41,055 bases of DNA from Streptomyces huiliensis. GTDB lineage: Bacteria; Actinomycetota; Actinomycetes; Streptomycetales; Streptomycetaceae. A program made the translations under genes and the position numbers. The stretch is from NCBI RefSeq assembly GCF_020037025.1, contig NZ_JAIQLH010000083.1, positions 1-41,055 of the forward strand, read 5' to 3'. Shown here one piece after another: positions 32,053-39,641 of the stretch; positions within the stretch are counted from its first letter, which is position 1, and each line of letters opens with the position of its first letter. Under the pieces are notes generated by a model. The model did not search any database, had not been told where the DNA came from, and saw only the letters and a list, made by a program, of their open reading frames with translations.

Positions 32053-33096
32053 ATGAGCACCGTCACCCCACGTCCCCCCACGGCCGTCCCGGCCACTCCC
32101 GCTTCCCCCGTCTCCCTCGCCTCCCCCGCCCCCGCCGTCGACTGGCGCGTCCGGTTCGGCATGCTCGCCCTCGTCTGGGGCTTCAGCTTCCTCTTCATCC
32201 GGCTGGGGACCGACGGGTACGCCCCGCTCTTCGTCTCCCTGGGACGCATGCTGTTCGGTACGGCGGTGCTCGCCACGGCCCTGCTCGTCAAGCGGCAGCG
32301 GCTGCCCCGCTCGGCGCGGACCTGGGCGCACCTGACGGTGGCGGCGTTCCTCCTCAACGCGCTGCCCTTCTCCCTGTTCGCCTACTCCGAGCTCCGCATC
32401 CCCTCCTCGCTCGCGGGCATCTGCAACGCCACCACGCCCCTGTGGGGCATGGTCTTCTCGCTGGTGGCACTGTCGGAGGACCGTCCGACCCGGCGCCGGT
32501 TCGCGGGACTCCTCCTCGGCTTCGCGGGGGTCCTCGTGGTGCTCGGCGCGTGGAACGGCTTCTCCGGTCAGGACCCGTGGGGCACCGCCATGGCCCTGAC
32601 GGCGTCGGCCAGTTACGCGATCGGCTGGATCTATGTGCGGCGCATGCTCTCCGGCACGGGCGACTCCCATCTGTCCCTCTCCACCGGCCAGTTGCTCATC
32701 GGCACCGCGCAGCTCGCCGTCGTCGCCCCGCTGGCGGCGCCGCTGCCGTCCGCCTTCCACCCGGTGTCGCTGCTGGCGATCGCCGCGCTCGGGGCGCTGG
32801 GCACCGGCCTCGCCATGCTCGTCCAGTACGGGCTGGTGGCCGAAGTCGGCCCCACCACTGCGGCGCTCAGCACCTACTTCATCCCCGTGGTGGCGACGGC
32901 GGCCGGAGCCGCGCTGCTCGGCGAGGACCTGACCTGGAACACCCCGGTCGGCGCACTGATCGTGCTGGCCGGCGCGGCACTGACCCAGGCCCGGGGCGCT
33001 CGGGAAACCCGGGGCACCTCGCGACCCAAGGCCGCCCGCGCCACCCCGACGGCCGCGAGGACCGCGAGGACCGCGCCGAACGGCGACGACACGTAG
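32053..33096 (+). CDS. EamA (DMT) family transporter
   Basis: 347 aa. Ten membrane segments in two EamA repeats: RFGMLALVWGFSFLFIRLG to about 155, and WGTAMALTASASYAIGWIY to about 300, with GTGLAMLVQYGLVAEVGPTTA in the second. The DMT superfamily exports amino acids or small metabolites. The Ala/Pro-rich N-terminus and charged C-terminus are not conserved. A TTG at 32044 would add three residues. It is divergent from a LysR regulator, a common transporter/regulator pairing. Confidence 0.93.
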   Translation: MSTVTPRPPTAVPATPASPVSLASPAPAVDWRVRFGMLALVWGFSFLFIRLGTDGYAPLFVSLGRMLFGTAVLATALLVKRQRLPRSARTWAHLTVAAFLLNALPFSLFAYSELRIPSSLAGICNATTPLWGMVFSLVALSEDRPTRRRFAGLLLGFAGVLVVLGAWNGFSGQDPWGTAMALTASASYAIGWIYVRRMLSGTGDSHLSLSTGQLLIGTAQLAVVAPLAAPLPSAFHPVSLLAIAALGALGTGLAMLVQYGLVAEVGPTTAALSTYFIPVVATAAGAALLGEDLTWNTPVGALIVLAGAALTQARGARETRGTSRPKAARATPTAARTARTAPNGDDT

Positions 33097-33132
33097 CGGC
33101 ACCGGCCAGACCCCCGACAAGAGGCGGCCCGC

Positions 33133-33600
33133 CCGCGCCACCACTCGCCGGGCCCCACCGCGCGGTGCGCACAGCCGAGCCGCAGCGTCACGCGCACCCG
33201 CCCGCCCGACGCGCCGAACGGTGACGGCGCACAGGGGCACGACGGGAAGCGGCTCGCGCACCACCACTCGCCGGGAACGCCCCCACCGGAACCGCAAGGC
33301 CGCGCTCGCAGTGCGCGCGGCCGAGTCGCAGTGTCACGCATGCCCGCCTCGCCGGACCCCCGGACTGCGGCGGCGCGCAGAGGCACGACGGGAAGCGGCT
33401 CGCGCACCACCCGCTCACCGGAGGCACCCCCACCAAAACCGCGGCGCCGCGCTCGCGATGCGAGCGGCCGAACCGCAGCGTCACGCACACCGCCTCGCCG
33501 GATGCGCCCGGACTGCGGCGGCGCACAAGGGCGCCGGGCAGCGGCACGGTGGGAAGCGGCTCGCCGTCCCCCTTGCCGGCCGAGACGTCGCGGAGGCGCC
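33133..33600. repeat. Degenerate ~146-bp tandem array in intergenic DNA
   Basis: Three or more diverged copies. The word CGCAG(C/T)GTCACGC starts at 33181, 33327 and 33474, spacings of 146 and 147 bp. The word CACGACGGGAAGCGGCTCGC starts at 33238 and 33384 (146 bp), and a diverged copy starts near 33545 (161 bp). Part of a unit precedes 33181. No known element is recognised. An open frame on the minus strand through it shows a 49-aa periodicity but no start or codon evidence. Confidence 0.75.
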
Positions 33601-33716
33601 GCGCTCCCCTGCACCGCGCGACCGCGCCGCCGCGCTCGCCCCGACAGCCGGGCCCCGACACCTCGCAGCCCTCACCCCCTCAGCCCTCACCCCCCCAGCC
33701 CGACCGTCCTCCCCAC

Positions 33717-35048
33717 TCAGCCGTAACGCCCCGCCGGCCCCGGCGCGGTCGCGGATGCCAGGACGTCCGCGACCGGCTCTATGTCGTCCGGGCCCAGGGC
33801 CGACACCGTGATCCGCACCCCGGGCGGCGAGGTCAGCCGGAACCGGGCGCCGGGTGCCACCGCGTAGCCGGCGCGCAGCAGCCGGGCCACGGCGCCCGTC
33901 TCGTCCGGCACCGGCAGCCAGACGTTCATCCCGCTGCGCCCGCGCGCCGCCAGTCCCCGCTCCCGCAGGGCGCGGACGAGCGCGTCGCGCCGGCGTCCGT
34001 ACGCGGCGGCCGTCGCCGCCGGGTCGACGGCGCCCGTCCGCCACAGGTGCAGCACCGCGTCCTGGAGGACGTGGCTCACCCAGCCTGGCCCGAGGCGCTG
34101 CCGGCCGCGCACCCGGTCCACGGTCACGGCGTCGCCGGTGAGCACGGCGAGCCGCAGGTCGGGGCCGTACGCCTTGGCGACGGAGCGTATGAACGCCCAG
34201 TGCCCGGTGGCCCCGCCGAGCGGATGCGGGGGCGTGTCGACGATGCCGTGCCCGTGGTCGTCCTCGACGAGCAGCGCCCCGGGGTGCGCGGCGAGGACGC
34301 TCCGCAGCTCGCGTGCGCGGTCCGCGCCGACGAGGGCTCCCGTGGGGTTCTGCGCGCGGGTGGTGACGACGAGGGCCCGGGCTCCGCCCTCCAGGGCGCG
34401 GGCGACGGCTTCCGGCTCCGGGCCGTCGTCGTCCACCGCGACGGGGACGGGCCGCAGGCCGAGCGCCGGGACGAGGTCGAGGAGGCTCCCCCAGCCCGGA
34501 TCCTCGACCGCGACGGCGTCGCCCGGGCGCAGATGGGCCGTCAGCACCCGTTCCAGCCCGTCGAGGGCGCCGGAGACCACCGCGACCGGCCCGTCCGGCA
34601 CACCGTCGGCGGTGAAGGCGGCACGCGCCATCCGCTCCAGCTCGGTGTCGACCGGAGCGTCACCGTAGAGCACGGGCGTCCGGGCCGAGCGCTCGGCCGC
34701 CGCCGCGAGCGCGGCGCCGAGCGGGGGCAGCAGAGCGGGGTCGGGGTTGCCCGTCGCCGCGTCGCACACCCCCGCCCCCACCTCCACCCCTATGAGCTCG
34801 CGGGGCGCGCTGGCCGGGCGGGGCCGCACCCGGCTGCCGCGTCGGCCCGCGGTCTCGATCACCCCGCGGTCGCGCAGGATCCGGTAGGCGGACGCCACCG
34901 TGTTGTGGTTGACGCCCAGGCTGACGGCCAACTCCCTGAGCGGCGGCAGCAGTTCCCCCGGAGGGAGGCGGCCGTCGCCGACGGCGCGCTCCACGCTCTC
35001 CGAGATCTCCGCCGCACGACGGCCCGTGATCCGATACTCTCCTAGCAC
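33717..35048 (-). CDS. MocR-type (GntR HTH + aminotransferase-like) PLP-dependent regulator
   Basis: 443 aa. N-terminal GntR winged HTH (10-75: ISESVERAVGDGRLPPGELLP, LRELAVSLGVNHNTVASAYRIL), then a class I/II aminotransferase-like domain. The PLP lysine is in RSVAKAYGPDLRLAVLTG, and AVEDPGWGSLLDLVP and TRAQNPTGALV are typical. Members sense PLP or amino acids (PdxR, GabR). GTG start; the promoter fit suggests a leaderless transcript. It is divergent from a PNPOx-like flavoprotein gene, which makes a role in vitamin B6 homeostasis plausible. No pdxS/pdxT is in the window. Confidence 0.94.
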   Translation of the reverse strand: MLGEYRITGRRAAEISESVERAVGDGRLPPGELLPPLRELAVSLGVNHNTVASAYRILRDRGVIETAGRRGSRVRPRPASAPRELIGVEVGAGVCDAATGNPDPALLPPLGAALAAAAERSARTPVLYGDAPVDTELERMARAAFTADGVPDGPVAVVSGALDGLERVLTAHLRPGDAVAVEDPGWGSLLDLVPALGLRPVPVAVDDDGPEPEAVARALEGGARALVVTTRAQNPTGALVGADRARELRSVLAAHPGALLVEDDHGHGIVDTPPHPLGGATGHWAFIRSVAKAYGPDLRLAVLTGDAVTVDRVRGRQRLGPGWVSHVLQDAVLHLWRTGAVDPAATAAAYGRRRDALVRALRERGLAARGRSGMNVWLPVPDETGAVARLLRAGYAVAPGARFRLTSPPGVRITVSALGPDDIEPVADVLASATAPGPAGRYG

Positions 35049-35055
35049 AAACCCG

Positions 35056-35084
35056 ATTATGCACTAGTGCAATGGAGTCCGCAA
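35056..35084 (-). promoter_or_regulatory. Promoter of the MocR gene with a palindrome in its spacer
   Basis: Minus strand: -35 TTGCGG (35084-35079), 17-bp spacer, -10 CATAAT (35061-35056), then 7 nt to the GTG start, so translation probably begins at or next to the transcription start. The palindrome TGCACTAGTGCA (35060-35071) overlaps the spacer and -10, and lies 12 bp upstream of the PNPOx-like start on the other strand. A single bound regulator could control both. Confidence 0.65.
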
Positions 35085-35831
35085 TGGCTTCCCCGGCATC
35101 CTCAGCCTCTCCGGCGTCTCCGGCTTCCCCGGCCCCGACACCCGATCCGGATCCGACGTCCGCTCCGGACCCGATGCCCGCCCCGCCCCCCGGCGGGACG
35201 TACGAGCGCACCCCCCGCACCACCCCCACCCGCTACCGCGACCGCGCCTCCTACGACCGCGAGCTGGTCCACGCCATCCTCGACGACGGCTACCTGTGCC
35301 ACCTCGGCTTCGTCCGCGACGGCGCGCCGGTCGTCCTGCCGACGCTCTACGGACGCGTCGGCGAGCGGCTGTACGTGCACGGGTCCACCGGCTCCGCCCC
35401 GCTGCGCGCCGCCGGGGAGGCCGCCGAGGGCATACCCGTCTGCGTCACCGTCACCCACGTCGACGGCCTCGTGCTGGCCCGCAGCGCGTTCAACCACTCC
35501 GTCAACTACCGCTGCGTCGTGGTGCACGGCACCGCCCGCCGGGTGACCGACCCGGAGGAGCTGGCCACCGCGCTCGACGCCCTGGTGGACCAGGCGGTGC
35601 CCGGCCGGGCGGCGGACTCCCGGCCGGGCTCGCCCAAGGAGCTGGCCGCCACGGCGGTGCTCCGCGTCGACCTCGCGGAGGTCTCCGCCAAGGTCCGCAC
35701 CGGCGGCCCCGGGGACGACCCGGAGGACCTCGCCCTGCCGTACTGGACGGGCGTCGTTCCCGTGACCACCGTGCGCGGGACGCCGGTCCCGGCGGACGAC
35801 CTCGCCCCCGGCGTCCCGCTCCCCGGCTACC

Positions 35832-35860
<29 letters not shown>
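35084..35860 (+). CDS. Pyridoxamine 5'-phosphate oxidase-like (split-barrel FMN-binding) protein
   Basis: 258 aa. After a Pro/Ala/Ser-rich N-terminus (1-30) comes the flavin split barrel: YDRELVHAILDDGYLCHLGFV, GAPVVLPTLYGRVGERLYVHG, VCVTVTHVDGLVLARSAFNHS, NYRCVVVHGTARRVTDPEEL and LPYWTGVVPVTTV. Enzymes of this type bind FMN or F420. It resembles the NimA-like/PPOX group more than true PdxH. The start chosen has GGAG 6 nt upstream; ATG at 35072 lies over the operator. Divergent from the MocR gene. Its last 29 bp overlap the convergent EamA gene. Confidence 0.88.
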
Positions 35861-36962
<1,102 letters not shown>

Positions 36963-36977
36963 GGCTGTTCTCCCGCA

Positions 36978-37004
36978 GAAGACGTGAAAGATCGCGTGGT
37001 CTTC
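36978..37004 (-). promoter_or_regulatory. Hairpin just upstream of the EamA ribosome-binding site
   Basis: GAAGAC (36978-36983) pairs with GTCTTC (36999-37004) around a 15-nt loop, a few bases before the GGGAGA of the downstream gene. It may modulate translation or compete with the upstream terminator hairpin. Moderate confidence only, since the stem is 6 bp. Confidence 0.4.
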
Positions 37005-37067
37005 GGACGCGGGCAGCGGCAGTCGCCCGGGCGCGCGTCATGGCGCACCGGGTCGGTCTCCCGGAGA

Positions 37068-37096
37068 GAGGAAAAGAGCCGCCCGCGCTAGGCGGC
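37068..37096 (-). terminator. Terminator-like attenuator hairpin overlapping the leader ORF stop
   Basis: Minus strand: GCCGCC (37096-37091), 7-nt loop beginning with the TAG stop, GGCGGC (37083-37078), then TCTTTTCC. A 6-bp all-GC stem followed by a T run is an intrinsic terminator by appearance and is rare in this GC-rich genome. A ribosome finishing or stalling on the leader ORF would cover its left arm. Confidence 0.65.
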
Positions 37097-37126
37097 GGGA
37101 GGCGGAAGAACAGCACTCGTAGGCAT
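37088..37126 (-). CDS. Leader peptide MPTSAVLPPPAA (candidate attenuator uORF)
   Basis: 12-codon ORF, ATG at 37126 and TAG at 37088, lying between two EamA genes. It starts 9 nt after the upstream gene's TAA. The last codons (three Pro, two Ala) and the stop lie in the left arm and loop of a terminator-like hairpin. A triple-proline run can slow ribosomes, so translation state could decide whether the hairpin forms. No good Shine-Dalgarno is seen (GATGTGATC precedes it). Too short for any domain call; the inference rests on layout. Confidence 0.6.
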   Translation of the reverse strand: MPTSAVLPPPAA

Positions 37127-37135
37127 GATCACATC

Positions 37136-38230
37136 TTAGGACCGGGGCGACCCGCCGGACAACTCCCTCCCGCCGGACAACTCCTTCCCACCGGCCCGCA
37201 CTTCCTCCGCAGGACCGGCCCCGAGCCCGTCACCCCCGCCCCGCACCCCGCCGTCCCGCACTTCCTCCGCACGGCCGGCCCCGAGCCCGTCACCCCCGCC
37301 CCGCACCCCGCCGTCCCGCGGCGCCGAGCGCTGCGCGACGAACGCCCCGAGCAGCACCACGGCGCCGCCCACCAGCTGCGGAACGGACAGCCGCTCGTCC
37401 AGCAGCACCCACGCGAGCACCGTCGCGACGACCGCCTCCAGGCAGGCCACGACCCCGGCCACCTGCGGGGACAGCAGCCGCACCGACACGACGCCGGTGA
37501 GGTAGGCGGCCACGGTGGCGACCAGCACCAGCCACGCCAGCAGGGTGACGGCCGGGACGTCCCCGCCGCGCAGTCCGGCGCTCCCGGCGAGCACGCCGGC
37601 GTCCATGGTCCAGGGCCGCGCCACCGCGGTGAGGACGAGGGCGCCGAGGAGGAAGCCGTAGGCGATGACGCCCACCGGGTCGGCGGCCTCGGCGCCGTCG
37701 CCCCCGTGGTCGGACAGGACGAAGTAGCCGACCTGGCAGACGGCACCGCCCAGGGCGAGCAGCAGCCCCAGGGCGTCGAAGCGCAGCCCGGACCACACCT
37801 CGACCACGCAGGCCAGCCCGCCGACCGCCAGCACCACGCCGGCCGTCGCGGCCCGCGACACCGCCCGCCGCCGGACGAACCGCACCCAGCCCAGCACCAG
37901 CGCGGGCGCCAGGTACTCGACGAGCAGGGCGACCCCGACCGGGATCCGCGAGATGGCCGCGAAGTAGCAAGCCTGGACGCCCGCGACGGCCAGCAGGCCG
38001 AACCCCGCGAGCAGCGCGGGGCGGCGCGTCACCAGGGCGCGGTGCCGCCAGGCGACGGGCAGCAGCACCAGGGCGGCGCCGGCGGCGCGCAGCCAGACGA
38101 CGTGGAGCGGGTCGAGCCCCGCCTCGATCAGCGGCTTGGCCGCGACCCCCGAGCCACCGAACGCGAGCGCGGACACCAGGGCGAGGCCGAGCCCCGTCCC
38201 CCTTCCGCCGGACACCGGTTCCTTTCGCAT
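37136..38230 (-). CDS. EamA (DMT) family transporter with repeat-bearing tail
   Basis: 364 aa. Ten membrane segments: LGLALVSALAFGGSGVAAKPL onward, ISRIPVGVALLVEYLAPALVL, the RhtA-like signature, and LLSPQVAGVVACLEAVVATVLAWVLL, given here in part, in the second repeat. YFAAISRIPVGVALLVEY suggests an RhtA/amino-acid-efflux subgroup. The last about 60 residues are Gly-rich with a 20-aa duplication. Weak Shine-Dalgarno. It starts 13 bp after the Clp-N-domain gene and probably forms an operon with it. Confidence 0.92.
   Translation of the reverse strand: MRKEPVSGGRGTGLGLALVSALAFGGSGVAAKPLIEAGLDPLHVVWLRAAGAALVLLPVAWRHRALVTRRPALLAGFGLLAVAGVQACYFAAISRIPVGVALLVEYLAPALVLGWVRFVRRRAVSRAATAGVVLAVGGLACVVEVWSGLRFDALGLLLALGGAVCQVGYFVLSDHGGDGAEAADPVGVIAYGFLLGALVLTAVARPWTMDAGVLAGSAGLRGGDVPAVTLLAWLVLVATVAAYLTGVVSVRLLSPQVAGVVACLEAVVATVLAWVLLDERLSVPQLVGGAVVLLGAFVAQRSAPRDGGVRGGGDGLGAGRAEEVRDGGVRGGGDGLGAGPAEEVRAGGKELSGGRELSGGSPRS
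37149..37320. repeat. 60-bp and 18-bp direct repeats in the EamA 3' end
   Basis: 37201-37260 and 37261-37320 are two abutting 60-bp copies differing at about three positions, encoding a 20-aa duplication rich in GGGDGLGAG. Next to them (37149-37184) an 18-bp unit, CCCGCCGGACAACTCCNT, is present twice. Recent slippage or unequal exchange is likely. Confidence 0.9.
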
Positions 38231-38242
38231 CGCCGCATCATG

Positions 38243-38782
38243 TCAGGCTCCGACAGGACCGTCACCGGTATGGCTCCTGACCCATCGTCCGGCGGGCGGG
38301 ACGCGCAGCCCCTCGACGTCGATCCCGGCGCGTTCCAGCACCTCCACGGCCCGGCAGCGGGGGTCGAGGACCAGGGCGGCCAGCAGGTCGAGCCCTTCGA
38401 CCGGGACCGGCCCGCGGGCGGCGGCCCGCGCGGACGCCTCGCCCATGGCGGTGGCGGCGGCGGGCGACCAGCCGGGAACCCCGCCCTCCGGCAGCAGCGG
38501 CAGCGCCCGGGAGTCCTCGACGGAGCCGCGCCAGCGCAGGCCGTACCCGATGCTGCGCTGGACGAGGTAGCCGAGCAGCCGTACGACCCGGTCCGGGCCG
38601 CCGGGCAGCGCCAGCCTGGTCTCGGGGTCCGCTTCCAGCAGGGAGTGCAGCAGGTGCGCGGTGTCGATCTGCCGGTCACCGTCACGCTGGGCGCGCCTGC
38701 GGGCACCGGCGACCGCCGCGGCCACCGCCGTGCTCAGCGGCGCCTCGCCCGCCCCGCCGATGTCAGGTGTACGGCTTTGCAC
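38243..38782 (-). CDS. Clp N-terminal domain protein
   Basis: 179 aa with two Clp-repeat motifs: AAAVAGARRRAQRDGDRQIDTAHLLHSLLEADP (residues about 20-55, written in parts) and a second near AVEVLERAGID (about 145-160), as in ClpA/ClpC N-domains. There are no AAA+ ATPase modules. Free-standing N-domain proteins may bind Clp substrates or adaptors, but this is not shown here. GTG start immediately follows a GGGAGG run, so the true start could be slightly different. It precedes the EamA gene by 12 bp. Confidence 0.82.
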   Translation of the reverse strand: MQSRTPDIGGAGEAPLSTAVAAAVAGARRRAQRDGDRQIDTAHLLHSLLEADPETRLALPGGPDRVVRLLGYLVQRSIGYGLRWRGSVEDSRALPLLPEGGVPGWSPAAATAMGEASARAAARGPVPVEGLDLLAALVLDPRCRAVEVLERAGIDVEGLRVPPAGRWVRSHTGDGPVGA

Positions 38783-38862
38783 CCTCCCACCCCATCAGTC
38801 CCGGGCGGCGGAAGCATCCCCGGACGGAAGCATTCGCGCGTCCCCCTCCGGTTGGGCGCGAA

Positions 38863-38901
38863 CGCCCGCGCGCTCCTCCTTGAGGAGGAGACGCGCGGGC
38901 G
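38863..38901. terminator. 17-bp-stem hairpin after the PadR gene
   Basis: CGCCCGCGCG-CTCCTCC (38863-38879) pairs with GGAGGAG-(A)-CGCGCGGGCG (38884-38901) around a TTGA loop, one bulged A. It lies 14 bp after the PadR stop and about 80 bp before the Clp-N gene. The stem is nearly symmetrical and has no T run. Probable terminator of padR. Confidence 0.75.
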
Positions 38902-38914
38902 GCGTCACAGGGTG

Positions 38915-39526
38915 TCAGTCCCCTTCGGCGAGGATGAGGTACAGCTTCCGGCGCGTCTCGTTGACGACGTCCAGGGCCTGCTCCCGCTGCTCCGCACTGC
39001 CGGTGCGCCAGACCTGCCCGAACGCCTCCATCAGCGCGAAGCCGGCCTGCCTGACCTCCTGCGCGGTCTCGCGGTCGACGCCGCCCGCGACCTGCTCCCA
39101 GGGGGCCGCGGAGCCGGCGTCGGCCTCCGCGCGGCCGTCGTCGGTGAGCGCGAAAAGCTTCTTGCCGCCCTCGCTCGCGCTGCTGATCAGCCCCTCGTCC
39201 TCCAGCAGCTGCAGGGTGGGGTACACCGACCCGGGGCTGGGCCGCCACGCGCCGCCGCTGCGCTCCGCGATCTCGCGGATCATCTCGTAGCCGTGCATCG
39301 GCCGGTCCTTGAGCAGCGCCAGGATCGACGCCCGCACGTCACCGCGCCGCGCCCGGCCGCCCGGACCACCGCGCCCCCGCCCCCCGAACGGAGGCCCGCC
39401 GAAGGGCGGCCCGAACGGACCGAACGGACCGAAGGCACGCCGCCCGCCCCGCTCGCCACCACCGCGCCGGTCGAAGCCGGGGTGCTCGTGTCCATGAGGT
39501 CCATGGGGTCCATGGGGATGCCGCAT
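38915..39526 (-). CDS. PadR-family transcriptional regulator with His/Gly-rich N-terminus
   Basis: 203 aa. The PadR winged HTH is at about 65-140: DVRASILALLKDRPMHGYEMI, GGAWRPSPGSVYPTLQLLEDEG, LFALTDDGRAEADA, followed by a helical dimerisation region. The first 60 residues are RHPHGPHGPHGHEHPGFD, then Gly/Arg/Phe repeats (FGPFGPFGPPFGGPPFGG). The start chosen has GGAGGA 5 nt upstream; an ATG at 39544 has none. The His cluster could bind metal. A palindrome just upstream suggests autoregulation. Target gene unknown. Confidence 0.93.
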   Translation of the reverse strand: MRHPHGPHGPHGHEHPGFDRRGGGERGGRRAFGPFGPFGPPFGGPPFGGRGRGGPGGRARRGDVRASILALLKDRPMHGYEMIREIAERSGGAWRPSPGSVYPTLQLLEDEGLISSASEGGKKLFALTDDGRAEADAGSAAPWEQVAGGVDRETAQEVRQAGFALMEAFGQVWRTGSAEQREQALDVVNETRRKLYLILAEGD

Positions 39527-39565
39527 ATCGTTCCTCCAGTTCATCGATCGTTCGCGATGCTACGA

Positions 39566-39575
39566 CGATATATCG
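39566..39575. promoter_or_regulatory. Palindrome CGATATATCG upstream of padR
   Basis: Perfect 10-bp A/T-centred palindrome in the 5' region of padR, about 40 bp before the start and about 70 bp before the divergent LGFP-protein gene. PadR sites are often A/T-centred inverted repeats (family knowledge). Candidate operator for autoregulation and perhaps for the secreted protein. Confidence 0.55.
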
Positions 39576-39641
39576 GTAACACCGGGACGACAAGGCCCCG
39601 CGACGACACTTGGCTCGGCGGGCACTGTCCATCTCATTGAC

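Noticed and set aside
33188..33661. 157-aa minus-strand open frame across the 146-bp repeats
   Set aside because: The 49-aa periodicity follows from the DNA repeat; no ribosome site or recognisable domain was seen, so I list the repeat and not a protein.
37040..39640. 866-aa open frame on the + strand under EamA, Clp-N and PadR genes
   Set aside because: Three good minus-strand genes with motifs and ribosome sites explain this region; the frame is a composition effect.
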